DNA from: Oscillospiraceae bacterium
GTDB lineage: Bacteria; Bacillota; Clostridia; Oscillospirales; Oscillospiraceae
Direction: 5' to 3'
Length of the DNA stretch: 64,000 nucleotides
Assembly: GCA_017935145.1 (NCBI GenBank)
Contig: JAGBIE010000015.1
Location: forward strand, 1 to 64,000
Part shown: positions 1 through 9,153 of the stretch, in pieces
Layout: each line of letters opens with the position of its first letter
Numbering within the stretch: the first letter of the stretch is position 1
Translations under genes and position numbers: made by a program
Notes under the pieces: model-generated
The model's input: the letters and a program-made list of their open reading frames with translations, nothing else
Told to the model about the DNA's origin: nothing
The model's database searches: none

Positions 1-646
1 CACCATAGCAGTTATCCACCATGCAGATGACATCGGGCTTTATGCTCTTGCAGAAAGCAATCAGCTCACCGATGGCTTTCACGGAGAAAGAGGGGCGGGT
101 ATCATAACCCTTGGAGCGCTGGATGGTAATGAGTTTGGTCTTTTCACTGATAGCCTTGCGGATATTTTCATAGTCAAAAGTGCCATCGGGAAGCAAATCC
201 ACTTGGCGATAGAGAACGCCATACTCCTTGAGGGAGCAAGGAGAGGGACGGATACCGATGACCTCTTCCAAGGTATCGTAGGGTTTGCCCACGGGGGAAA
301 GGAGTTCATCCCCAGGCAGAAGGTTGGCGGACAGCGCCACCGTCAGGGCATGAGTGCCACAGGTGATTTGGGGGCGCACCAAAGCTGCCTCCGTATGGAA
401 GCAGGAGGCGTAGACCTTTTCTAAGTTCTCACGACCCATATCGTCATAGCCGTAGCCTGTGGTAGCGGCAAAGCAGGTGGCATTGACGCGGTTATCCTGC
501 ATGGCTTTTATGACCTTTAACTGGTTATACTCCGCCACACGGTCAATTTCCGCAAATCGGTCGCGCAAGCCTTCCAGCACAGTTTCGCCATAGGCATAGA
601 CTTTTTGGGAGATACCGAGGTTTTCATACATGGTTTCTACGTTCAT
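1..646 (-). CDS. methionine gamma-lyase family protein (aluminium-resistance type), 3' end outside the window
   Basis: The first 215 residues of a PLP-dependent Cys/Met-metabolism-like enzyme are visible. The reading frame starts MNVETMYENLG and reaches the VDNCYG motif at the window edge, which is typical of the family often annotated as aluminium resistance protein or methionine gamma-lyase family protein. The PLP-binding lysine lies beyond the edge, so catalysis cannot be judged. The ATG at 646 is preceded by an AAGGTGG ribosome site. The family is thought to cleave C-S bonds of amino acids, but the substrate is not predictable from this fragment. The gene is divergent from the isomerase at 815. 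Confidence 0.8.
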   Translation of the reverse strand, partial: MNVETMYENLGISQKVYAYGETVLEGLRDRFAEIDRVAEYNQLKVIKAMQDNRVNATCFAATTGYGYDDMGRENLEKVYASCFHTEAALVRPQITCGTHALTVALSANLLPGDELLSPVGKPYDTLEEVIGIRPSPCSLKEYGVLYRQVDLLPDGTFDYENIRKAISEKTKLITIQRSKGYDTRPSFSVKAIGELIAFCKSIKPDVICMVDNCYG

Positions 647-814
647 TTTTTAACCACCTTGCAGAGGGGACACCCTCCCCTTTTGGAAAATTCATGTACA
701 TATTATAATATTTGGTGAAAAATTGCAAGAAATTACCGTAAACGGCTGTATTTTTTCTTTGGCTGTGCTATACTTTTTTCATAGAATTGTAACCAAAAAA
801 ATGTGGTGATAACA

Positions 815-1657
815 ATGTGGAAACAAAAATTAGGCGTATCTGTCAGTAAGCAGTTTTCCCTGCCCCCTGCGGAACTGATGACACTTCTGCGGGAAGTGGG
901 TTTTCATGCCATCTCTCCCCGTTGGTACGAGGGCTATCCCATGGAGGAAACGGCCATCGCCTGCCAAAAAGAGGGACTTGCGATCCAGTCTCTTCATGCA
1001 CCATTTCAAAAGGCCAATCTGTTGTGGAACGACAAGGAAGAAGATTCCGCAATCCCCCTCCATGACCTCATGGGCACGCTGGAGGATTGCCGCCGCTATG
1101 ATGTGCCTGTGATGGTCGCCCATGCGTGGATTACCTTTGACTACGACCAAGTTCCCAATGAGGCAGGATTCCGCAATTTTGACCGCGTGGTGGAACAGGC
1201 GGAAAAATGGGGCGTGAAACTGGCCTTGGAAAACACTGAAGGTCGAGAATTCTTAGACGCTCTCATGGAGCGCTATGAAAACACCGACACAGTGGGTTTC
1301 TGCTGGGATTCGGGACATGAAATTTGCTACAACCACAACGAGGACATGCTGGCCCTTTACGGCAAGAAACTCTACATGACCCACTTAAATGACAATGTGG
1401 GCATCCGCAGTTTGGAGGGCATCATCTCCCCCTATGACGATGCCCATCTGCTTCCCTACGATGGCATTGCCGATTGGGATGAAAAAATCGCCCGCTTGAA
1501 GCGCGCACCCCGTCAAGAGATTCTCAATTTGGAAATCAACAATTTCTCCCGCTCCGGTCGTCACGACAATGACCGCTACGGCAAAATGACCTTGGAGGAA
1601 TATTTTACCGAAGCGTATCTCCGTGCCTGCCGTATCGCCTTGCGCTACCATCAGTAA
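815..1657 (+). CDS. sugar phosphate isomerase/epimerase-like TIM-barrel protein
   Basis: A 280-residue protein of the xylose-isomerase-like TIM-barrel (AP endonuclease 2) superfamily. Visible landmarks are the barrel strand with LALENTEG near the middle, GFCWDSGHE, and MTHLNDN near the start of the last third. These supply the acidic and His metal ligands expected in the family. An in-frame GTG lies four codons upstream, but the ATG at 815 has the GTGGTGA ribosome site at good spacing and is preferred. The protein is soluble with no signal peptide. The substrate is unknown. It belongs to the same superfamily as the N-terminal half of the fusion protein at 2166-4675. Confidence 0.8.
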   Translation: MWKQKLGVSVSKQFSLPPAELMTLLREVGFHAISPRWYEGYPMEETAIACQKEGLAIQSLHAPFQKANLLWNDKEEDSAIPLHDLMGTLEDCRRYDVPVMVAHAWITFDYDQVPNEAGFRNFDRVVEQAEKWGVKLALENTEGREFLDALMERYENTDTVGFCWDSGHEICYNHNEDMLALYGKKLYMTHLNDNVGIRSLEGIISPYDDAHLLPYDGIADWDEKIARLKRAPRQEILNLEINNFSRSGRHDNDRYGKMTLEEYFTEAYLRACRIALRYHQ

Positions 1658-1681
1658 ACAAAGATTAAGAGAGATAGAGAT

Positions 1682-2122
1682 ATGAAACGATTATTTGCCG
1701 TTATCGCACTCATTTCCCTGCTTATTTTGGCAGGATGCGGAGCAGTAGCGGAGGATGTACCTCTCGTGCCCATGGACCCCGCTCCCGTAGCGGGAGATGA
1801 GGTATCCGGAGGAGAAGAGACCACTCCCTTGCCCGTGCATGTCCACGAATTTTCCGATGCAACCTGCGTAGTACCCAAGACCTGCAGTGTTTGCGGTAAA
1901 ACCGAAGGTGCGGTGGTGAGTCACAACTATCAAAATGGTACATGTAGTGTCTGCGGGGATGAACAGCAAGCGCCAGCGGTAGAGCATATGGTTTGGATTC
2001 CCAAAAGCGGGAATAAATATCACTCTTCCTCTTCGTGCAGTAACATGAAAAATCCCTCACAGGTTACGGAAGAAGATGCCATCGCGCGAAATTATACCCC
2101 TTGTAGTAAGTGTTATGGATAA
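1682..2122 (+). CDS. Cys-rich secreted lipoprotein
   Basis: A 146-residue protein with a lipoprotein signal peptide (lipobox LAGC, lipidated Cys near residue 19). After an acidic/proline linker it has two short zinc-ribbon-like modules with CSVCG motifs (residues about 58-100). The C-terminal segment has a Tyr-His-x-x-x-x-Cys stretch and ends with CSKCYG. Such Cys/His modules recur in Firmicutes surface proteins and may bind metal, but no enzymatic role is visible. It starts 24 bases after the isomerase gene, so the two are probably cotranscribed. A strong terminator follows at once. Confidence 0.75.
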   Translation: MKRLFAVIALISLLILAGCGAVAEDVPLVPMDPAPVAGDEVSGGEETTPLPVHVHEFSDATCVVPKTCSVCGKTEGAVVSHNYQNGTCSVCGDEQQAPAVEHMVWIPKSGNKYHSSSSCSNMKNPSQVTEEDAIARNYTPCSKCYG

Positions 2123-2125
2123 AAG

Positions 2126-2156
2126 AAAAAGCCTTCCCAAACGGGAAGGCTTTTTT
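2126..2156. terminator. bidirectional rho-independent terminator
   Basis: A perfect stem AAGCCTTCCC / GGGAAGGCTT with an AAAC loop, flanked by A-run and T-run. It sits between convergent genes and can serve both the lipoprotein gene (+) and the acyl-CoA synthetase fusion (-). Confidence 0.9.
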
Positions 2157-2165
2157 GCGTTTATT

Positions 2166-4675
2166 TTATTTGCCAGGGCCTGCGGTGTCTGCGCCATCGC
2201 CAGTGAGATTGTAGCGTTTTGCGGCATCTTCCCGCATCTTGTACTTGAGCACTTTGCCTGCGGCATTCATGGGGAAAGCGTCCACAAACTCAATATATTT
2301 GGGCACTTTATGCCGTGCCATGCTGGCGCGGATATACTCGTGGAGTTCTTCGGTGGTGATGGAGTCTTTTTCCTTCAAAATCACACTGGCAAAAATTTCT
2401 TCGCCGTATTTTTTATCGGGCACACCGATGACCTGCACATCCTTCACCGCGGGATGGGTGTAGATGAATTCCTCAATTTCCTTGGGGTAGATATTCTCAC
2501 CGCCACGGATAATCATATCTTTGAGACGGCCAGTGATACGATAGTTGCCGTTTTCATCCTTGCAGGCCAAGTCCCCAGAGTGAAGCCAGCCATCGGCATC
2601 GATGGTATCACGGGTGGCTTCGGGCATTTTGTAGTAACCCTTCATGGTGTTGTAGCCACGGGCGCAGAATTCGCCATTGACGCCAACGCCCACCTCTTCG
2701 CCCGTTTCGGGGTCGATGATTTTGCACTCCACATGGGGGAAATCGTAGCCCACAGTTTCTGTGCGAACTTCCAAGGAATCCGTCCAAGAGGACATAGTGT
2801 TACCAGGGCGCATTCCGTCTGTCCGTAGACAGAGACGATGCCGTACATGTTCATTTCGTCCTTTTGGGCGGCGCGCTTCATCAGTTCCGGAGGACAGCCT
2901 GCGCCTGCCATGATGCCCGTACGCATGTGGGAAAAGTCCGTCTTGCGATAGTCGGGGTGGTTGAACATGGCGATGAACATGGTGGGCACGCCATTGAAGC
3001 AGGTAATCTTCTCCTGATGGATGCAAGCAAGGGATGCCTTGGCGGAGAAATAAGGCATGGGACACATGGTAGCGCCATGGGTCATGGCCGATGTCATGGA
3101 AAGGGTCATGCCAAAGCAGTGGAACATGGGCACCTGAATCATCATGCGGTCCGCTGTGGAGAGACCCATGCGGTCGCCGATGCACTTGCCGTTATTGACC
3201 ACATTGTAGTGGGTTAACATAACACCCTTGGGGAAGCCCGTGGTGCCAGAGGTATACTGCATGTTGCACACATCATCAGGGCGGACACCCGCCGCCATAC
3301 GGTACACTTCCTCGATGGGGGTGAGATCCGCTCTAGCCATGGCTTCGTCAAAGGTCAGACAGCCGTTTTGGCGGTAATCCACCGTGATGACATTGCGCAG
3401 GAAGGGCAAACGCTTGCAGTGGAGAGGACTGCCTGCCTTGGTTTTTTCGATTTCGGGGCAGATTTCGTTGATGATGTTCTTATAGTTAGAGTCCAGCGCC
3501 GATTCAATCATCACAAGAGTGTGGGTATCGGACTGGCGCAGGAGGTACTCTGCCTCATGGATTTTATAGGCGGTATTGACCGTGACCAGCACAGCGCCAA
3601 TTTTGGTGGTTGCCCAGAAAGTGATGTACCACGCAGGCACATTGGTGGCCCAAATGGCCACTTTCATGCCAGGGCGCACACCCAAGGACACCAAAGCGCG
3701 GGCAAAATTGTCCACATCATCGCGGAACTGCTCGTAGGTACGGGTATAGTCCAGAGTGGTGTACTTAAAGGCGTACTGGTCGGGGAATTCCTCCACCATG
3801 CGGTCCAGCACCTGAGGAAAAGTCAGGTCAATGAGGTCGTTTTTCTTCCAGACATACTGACCCGTGCCGTCATGGTTGTAGTAGAGGGATTTTTTGCGAC
3901 TGCGGGTACTGCCGAAACGGCTCATATAGTTGACAAAATGAGGGAAAATGACCTCTTTATCCTGCAATTCTTCCATCCATTCGGGTTTCCATTCCAAGGA
4001 TACAAAGCCGTCATAGTTGATGGAGGACAGGGCGCGAATCATATCCGCCACGGGCATATTCCCCTCACCGATGAGGTTGTAGGTGTCCTTATCATCGGAG
4101 TCCCGCAGGTGGACATGCTTCACATAGGTACCCAAATTCTTGATGGTGGTATCGGCACTTTCGCCAAAATCCCGATAGGGGTGGTGCATATCCCACAGAG
4201 CGCCCAAATAGTCGCTGGCGAAACTTTCCAAAGCGGAGCGCAGGCGGGCGGTATTGGCATAGATGCCACTGGTCTTGATGAGAAGCGACACACCGATTTT
4301 CTCTGCCATGGGTTCTAACTTAGAAAGATTTTCCAAAACCTGAGGCTCGTTATCACTCAAAGCACAGGCGACCACATAGGGCACATGGGCACCGTGCGCC
4401 ACCTGCATGAGGGATTGGAGGGTTTCTACGCACACATCGTCTGCGGAGAGGTCGATGGAGGTATCAAAGCAAGGGATGGAGAGTTTGAGGTCGCGCAGTT
4501 GGCGGACTGTGGCCGCCACTTTATGTTTGTGGAACGGACCGCCTTTTTCCAACAGGGGGTCAAACTTGGGCAGATTGTACACTTCAACGCCCGCAAAACC
4601 CATTTCCCGTGCGGTGGAAATCATATCATCCCAAGTTAATTCGGGCCATCCACGGGTTGAAAAGGAGAGATTCAT
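2166..4675 (-). CDS. TIM-barrel/AMP-forming acyl-CoA synthetase fusion, interrupted by a one-base frameshift
   Basis: Residues 1 to about 255 are an isomerase/epimerase-like TIM barrel ([15 protein letters not shown] start, SLEWKPEW motif). From about 265 on there is a complete ANL-superfamily acyl-CoA synthetase with the P-loop [11 protein letters not shown] near 472-484, YGQTEC near 620, the hinge [16 protein letters not shown] and the catalytic lysine in [10 protein letters not shown]. Such enzymes activate a carboxylic acid to acyl-AMP and then acyl-CoA. The frame breaks at about 2804-2812 (GCGCCC on the coding strand): one base is missing between YGQTEC and NTMSSW, and everything after it is well conserved in the other frame. 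Corrected length is about 836 residues. The start overlaps the LeuA-like gene by ATGA, so both follow the T-box at 6111-6388. I infer a role in activating a leucine-related acid such as isovalerate. The fused barrel is unusual. Confidence 0.8.
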
Positions 4676-6084
4676 ACAGTTTCCTCCTCATAGACAATCT
4701 TGTTCAAGGCGCTAAGATAGGCATGAATGCTGGCGCCCACAATATCGGTAGAAATGCCTTTGCCAGAGTAGAGTTTACCGCCAGAACGGAGTTTTACCAC
4801 CGCCTGACCCATGGCCTCACGGCCCTCGGTAACGGCTTGAATCTGGAAATCGTCCAGTTCGTAGTGGCAACCTACAATGGATTCAATGGTCAAAAATGCG
4901 GCATCGATAGGACCATCACCAATACACACACCTTCCATGATGGCATCTGCTTTGCGCAGACGCAGGTGGGCGGTGGCGGAAATGGTGTTGCCAGCGCTAA
5001 TGACATAGGTATCCAGCGCGTAGGTGGAGGGCACTTGCATGGCGGCAGAGGCCACGATGGCATCCAGTTCCTTGGCACTGACTTTTTCTTTTTTGGCGGC
5101 GATGGTTTGGAAGGCCTCGTAAACCTTAGCCCCATCCTCTTCGGAGAGGTCGTAACCCATGCGTTCCACGGTTTTCATAACACCAGCAAGGTCATCGTGG
5201 GCAGTGAGGTAGATGGCGGAATCCTCTTCCTGCACGCCGTTATCGAAGGGAGATGTCTTGCTGCGACCTGTCTGGCACAGCCAAGTAATCTGATTCATGG
5301 TGCGGTTCAGTTGAGTCACACGCACAGAACAGGAAGCGCCAAAACTATCGCCACGGCTGTGGATGATGTGGGAGACATTGGCCAAAGAGGCGGTGTTGAG
5401 GGGATAGGCTGCGGTTTTGACCTCCCCTGCCCCCTGACAGACAGCAGCGATGACGCAAGCATCTGCCATGGAAAGTTCATTGGCGCAGGACACGCCCACG
5501 CAGACATCGCGGAGGGCGGGAACGGCTTCGTACAAACCCTTAACAAAGCCCGCAAACTCATCGGGCATCATGGTGCCAGCGGTATCGCAGACGGTGACGG
5601 TGGTTGCGCCTTTCTCCACAGCCACAGAGAGAATCTGCGCTAGGAAAACGGGGTCGCTGCGGGTAGCATCGTCCGCCACAAATTCTACATCTTTGCACAG
5701 GCTTTTGCAGGTGGCGATGGTGTCGCCAACAGCCGTGAGCATAGCATCGGGCTTTTTATGATAGAGGTATTCCATCTGCACGGAAGAAACAGGGGCGCAG
5801 ACCTGCAAACGGGGGTGCTTTGCAAACTGCATGGCGCTCCAAGTGTCTTCCACGCTGTCCTTGTCCAACTGCACAGGCACGGACAGAATGCTGTTCTGCA
5901 CAGCAAAGGCAATGGACTTAATCCGCAGGCTGTCAATCTTGCGATTGTGGATGCCCTCCAATTCAATGACAGAAACATCCAGCTTGTCCAAAAGTTTGGC
6001 CAGTTCAATCTTTTCTTTAAAAGATAGGGAAAGTTCCCGTGCGGCCTGCTTCATGGTTACATCACTAATTCGAATGTTCTTCAT
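4672..6084 (-). CDS. divergent LeuA-like protein (HMGL-like barrel plus LeuA regulatory domain)
   Basis: A 470-residue protein with 2-isopropylmalate/citramalate synthase layout: an HMGL-like TIM barrel (about 1-290) and a LeuA allosteric domain (about 335-465, with VCIGDGPIDAAF and DIVGASIHAYL). The signature catalytic sequences are changed. The usual LRDGEQ region reads MKQAAREL, and the metal-binding HxHND region reads SCANELSM, so the catalytic Arg, the Asp ligand and both His ligands are absent. A canonical metal-dependent Claisen condensation is therefore doubtful. It may be a pseudoenzyme, a leucine sensor or an enzyme of changed chemistry. AAGGAG lies upstream of the ATG. It is the first gene after a branched-chain-type T-box and overlaps the downstream ligase. 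Confidence 0.75.
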   Translation of the reverse strand: MKNIRISDVTMKQAARELSLSFKEKIELAKLLDKLDVSVIELEGIHNRKIDSLRIKSIAFAVQNSILSVPVQLDKDSVEDTWSAMQFAKHPRLQVCAPVSSVQMEYLYHKKPDAMLTAVGDTIATCKSLCKDVEFVADDATRSDPVFLAQILSVAVEKGATTVTVCDTAGTMMPDEFAGFVKGLYEAVPALRDVCVGVSCANELSMADACVIAAVCQGAGEVKTAAYPLNTASLANVSHIIHSRGDSFGASCSVRVTQLNRTMNQITWLCQTGRSKTSPFDNGVQEEDSAIYLTAHDDLAGVMKTVERMGYDLSEEDGAKVYEAFQTIAAKKEKVSAKELDAIVASAAMQVPSTYALDTYVISAGNTISATAHLRLRKADAIMEGVCIGDGPIDAAFLTIESIVGCHYELDDFQIQAVTEGREAMGQAVVKLRSGGKLYSGKGISTDIVGASIHAYLSALNKIVYEEETV

Positions 6085-6110
6085 TTTGTTCGCTCCTTGC
6101 AGTATAGAAT

Positions 6111-6388
6111 GAAAAAATCCCCGAGGTCTTATGACCTCAGGGACGAAAAAAACTTCGCGGTACCACCCTGATTACTCCTACAAAAGGAGTCCCTCACGGA
6201 CTTCTGACAAAGTCCCGCCCTGTAACGGAGGCCACCGTGTCTTATTACTGACCCAAAAGGTGTTCACAAGACCAACTCGAGAACCAGATCATCCTCTCCG
6301 TCTAACTCGGCTCGCACCAACCGCCGTCTCTCTGGATTAGAACTTGGAAAGGACAAGTTTTCTGTCATCGTCTTTCTAGATTAGTGTT
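6111..6388 (-). promoter_or_regulatory. T-box leader, probable Leu specifier (CTG)
   Basis: Reading the minus strand, Stem I carries the distal AGAGAG and GGTTGGTGCGAG loops, followed by the antiterminator box AGGGTGGTACCGCG (6156-6169) and a terminator hairpin CCCTGAGGTC/GACCTCGGGG with a T-run (6111-6144). The helix CCTTTCC/GGAGAGG closes the upper stem. A codon placed six bases before GAG, the spacing seen for ACC in the thrS leader here, is CTG (Leu) at 6285-6287. An ATC three bases earlier is an alternative. A possible promoter is TTGACA (6412-6417) with a weak -10. The leader governs the LeuA-like gene and the ligase fusion. Confidence 0.85.
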
Positions 6389-6508
6389 ATTGAAACACAA
6401 ACCGCCCTTTTTGTCAATGGAAAATTCAAAATTTGCTTTTGGTGATTTTGCACAAATGTGCGTGATATCCGTTCTGATTTTTTGGAATTATGCCACGGAG
6501 AAAAATAT

Positions 6509-6537
6509 TTGACTTTCTCGCTTTGGTGTGATAAAGT
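6509..6537 (+). promoter_or_regulatory. promoter of the Ile-type T-box unit
   Basis: TTGACT (6509-6514), a 17-base spacer and TAAAGT (6532-6537) stand just upstream of the T-box stem I. Confidence 0.6.
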
Positions 6538-6810
6538 AGAGACAATATTTCAAAAGGCGTTGACGAAGTCGGTCAGACAGATTTCCCTTGCAGAGAGTCG
6601 GTGGTTGGTGCAAACCGATAGTGAAATGTCTAAGACCTATCCCTTCCGAGCCGGAGTGCTGAACCATGTTTAGTAAGCCCTCCCGTTTGTCCGCGTTAAG
6701 GAATAGCGCTTATTGGAGCGTGAAGTGACGGCTTTGGCCGTAATTTGAGTGGTACCGCGGGTATTATCATACTCGTCTCAAGAGTTCTTGAGACGAGTAT
6801 TTTTTTATGT
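6538..6810 (+). promoter_or_regulatory. T-box leader, probable Ile specifier (ATC)
   Basis: It contains the AGAGAG and GGTTGGTGCAAACC distal elements (about 6592-6618), paired arms GGTC/GACC, AGAC/GTCT and ATTTC/GAAAT, the T-box TGAGTGGTACCGCGG (6746-6760) and a long terminator stem ATACTCGTCTCAAGA / TTGAGACGAGTAT with T-run (6769-6806). ATC at 6639-6641 lies exactly six bases before GAG, as in the thrS leader control, predicting tRNA-Ile. Uncharged tRNA would allow readthrough into the ligase gene at 6830. Confidence 0.88.
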
Positions 6811-6829
6811 TTAGAAAGGAATGATCGCC

Positions 6830-9106
6830 ATGACCAACCAAAACACATCCACCCAATTAATGGATATCGCCGCCCGAATTCGGGAAATGCGCGAGATTTT
6901 GGGTCACAGTGAACAGAAGATGGCAGAGATGACGGAAGTAACACTGGACACCTACCACCTGTATGAATCCGGCACGGTGGACCTGCCCTTTACCTTTATG
7001 CACAAGTGTGCCAAGGCCTTTGGTGTGGAAATTACCGTTCTGTTGGAAGGTCACAGCGCAAAACTGGACGGCTACACGGTCACCCGTAAGGGCAAGGGTC
7101 TCACCACTGCCAGTGAGGACGGCATCACCATTCAGGATATGGCTCCCATGTTCCGTCAGAAACTGGCCACCCCCTACTATGTTACTTATGAGTATTCCGA
7201 AGATTTGCAGGATGAGCCCATCCACACTGTAACCCACGATGGTCAGGAGTTTAACTTGGTCATCAAGGGCGCTATGCGCATTCGCGTGGGCGAGCACGAG
7301 GAAATCCTCCACGAGGGCGACTCCATCTTCTACAAATCCTCCACTCCCCACGGCATGATTGCCATCGAGGGTAAAGACTGCGTGTTCCTTTCCATGATTA
7401 TGGCCAGCGACAAGCGGGATACTGCTCTTTCTCTTTCCTCCCCTCGCAAGGTCAAGGAACTCACCGCGGAACAGCGTCTTTTGTGCAACGAATTTGTTTG
7501 GGGCACAGAAGACAGCGTTGGCGCTATGACAGGACTGAACTACGCCAACACCGACCGCTACAACTTTGCCTTTGACACAGTGGATGCCATTGCCCGCAAA
7601 GACCCCGAAAAACTGGCCATGATTCATGTGGCAAATGATATGACCGAGCGCCGTTTCACCTTTAAAGATATGAAGGACGCCTCTTCCCAGTGCGCCAACT
7701 ATTTTAAGAGTTTGGGCATTAAGCGGGGCGACCGGGTCATGTTGGTACTCAAACGCCACTACCAGTTCTGGTTTGCCATTCTGGGCCTGCATAAGCTGGG
7801 CGCCATCGCCATCCCGGCGACCAATCAGCTTATGGAGCATGACTTTACTTACCGCTTCCAAGCAGGCGGTGTCAGCGCGGTTCTGTGCACTGCCGATGGG
7901 GACACTGCCCATCAGGTGGATTTGGCAGAAGAGGTCTGCGGTCTGAATCTCACCAAGATTTTGGTGGGTGGCAAGAAAGACGGCTGGCACGATTTTAACG
8001 AAGAATACTCCCTCTTCAGTCGCCGTTATGTGCGCACGGAGGATGCTCCCTGTGGCGATGACCCCATGCTGATGCTCTTTACCTCCGGCACCACAGGCTA
8101 TCCCAAGATGGCCTTACATTCTTATAAGTATGCTTTGGGTCACTATGTCACCGCCCGTTACTGGCATCTGTGCGAGCAAGACGGACTGCACTTTACCATC
8201 TCTGAAACCGGTTGGGGTAAGGCACTGTGGGGCAAGCTTTACGGCCAGTGGCTGTGCGAAGGTGCTGTGTTTACCTATGACTTTGACCGCTTTGACGCAG
8301 AGAAGATTCTGCCCATGTTCGCAAAATATCACATTACCACCTTCTGCGCACCTCCTACCATGTATCGCATGCTCATTAAGCAGGATTTGAGCAAGTACGA
8401 CCTCAGTTCCATCCACCATGCCACCACTGCAGGTGAGGCGCTGAACCCTGAGGTGTTCTATCAGTTTGAAAAGGCCACGGGTCTGCGCATCCATGAGGGC
8501 TTCGGTCAGACGGAAATGACCCTTGGTATCGCCAACCTCTATGGCACGGAGATTAAGCCCGGTGCTATGGGCAAGCCCGTTCCCGGCTACGGCATTGACA
8601 TTGTGGATGCTGACGGCAATCCTGTGGAGGACGGCATCAACGGCGAAATCGTCATCCGCACAGAACCCAAACCCACCTGCGGTGTATATTTGGGCTACTA
8701 TCTCAATGAGGAAGCCACCCAGACCGCTTGGCACGATGGCATGTACCACACAGGCGATGTGGCATGGCGGGATGAGGACGGCTACTACTGGTATGTGGGT
8801 CGCGCGGACGATGTGATTAAATCCTCCGGCTACCGCATTGGGCCCTTTGAGATTGAATCCACCATCATGGAACTGCCCTATGTATTGGAATGCGGTGTTT
8901 CTGCCGCACCCGATGAAGTTCGCGGTCAGGTGGTCAAGGCATCTGTCGTGTTGGTGCCCGGTGTGGAGGGTACAGAAGAACTGAAAAAAGAAATTCAGAA
9001 CTATGTCAAGACCCACACCGCCCCCTATAAGTACCCCCGTATTGTGGTGTTCCGTGAGGAACTGCCCAAGACCATCAGTGGTAAAATCATGCGCAACATG
9101 CTTTGA
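6830..9106 (+). CDS. XRE HTH-cupin-acyl-CoA synthetase fusion, Ile T-box unit
   Basis: A 758-residue three-part protein. An XRE-type helix-turn-helix spans about 10-70, a cupin barrel about 120-190 (HDGQEFNLVIKG, HEGDSIFYKSSTPHG) and a full AMP-forming acyl-CoA synthetase about 245-758 (LFTSGTTGYPK near 418, GFGQTE, GRADDVIKSSGYR, terminal PKTISGKIMRN with the catalytic Lys). The ATG at 6830 is chosen because AGAAAGGA is nine bases upstream; the ATG at 6821 abuts it. Without the ligase, XRE-cupin proteins are usually ligand-sensing repressors, so this may be an enzyme that also regulates. Being under an Ile T-box it may activate 2-methylbutyrate, which is inference. It is a close paralogue of the next gene. 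Confidence 0.85.
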   Translation: MTNQNTSTQLMDIAARIREMREILGHSEQKMAEMTEVTLDTYHLYESGTVDLPFTFMHKCAKAFGVEITVLLEGHSAKLDGYTVTRKGKGLTTASEDGITIQDMAPMFRQKLATPYYVTYEYSEDLQDEPIHTVTHDGQEFNLVIKGAMRIRVGEHEEILHEGDSIFYKSSTPHGMIAIEGKDCVFLSMIMASDKRDTALSLSSPRKVKELTAEQRLLCNEFVWGTEDSVGAMTGLNYANTDRYNFAFDTVDAIARKDPEKLAMIHVANDMTERRFTFKDMKDASSQCANYFKSLGIKRGDRVMLVLKRHYQFWFAILGLHKLGAIAIPATNQLMEHDFTYRFQAGGVSAVLCTADGDTAHQVDLAEEVCGLNLTKILVGGKKDGWHDFNEEYSLFSRRYVRTEDAPCGDDPMLMLFTSGTTGYPKMALHSYKYALGHYVTARYWHLCEQDGLHFTISETGWGKALWGKLYGQWLCEGAVFTYDFDRFDAEKILPMFAKYHITTFCAPPTMYRMLIKQDLSKYDLSSIHHATTAGEALNPEVFYQFEKATGLRIHEGFGQTEMTLGIANLYGTEIKPGAMGKPVPGYGIDIVDADGNPVEDGINGEIVIRTEPKPTCGVYLGYYLNEEATQTAWHDGMYHTGDVAWRDEDGYYWYVGRADDVIKSSGYRIGPFEIESTIMELPYVLECGVSAAPDEVRGQVVKASVVLVPGVEGTEELKKEIQNYVKTHTAPYKYPRIVVFREELPKTISGKIMRNML

Positions 9107-9124
9107 TTTTTTATTTCCTGATTC

Positions 9125-9153
9125 TTGACAAAAAAACAGAATAGTGTTATGAT
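9125..9153 (+). promoter_or_regulatory. promoter of the Val-type T-box operon
   Basis: TTGACA (9125-9130), a 17-base spacer and TATGAT (9148-9153) start shortly after the previous gene and precede the third T-box. Confidence 0.7.
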
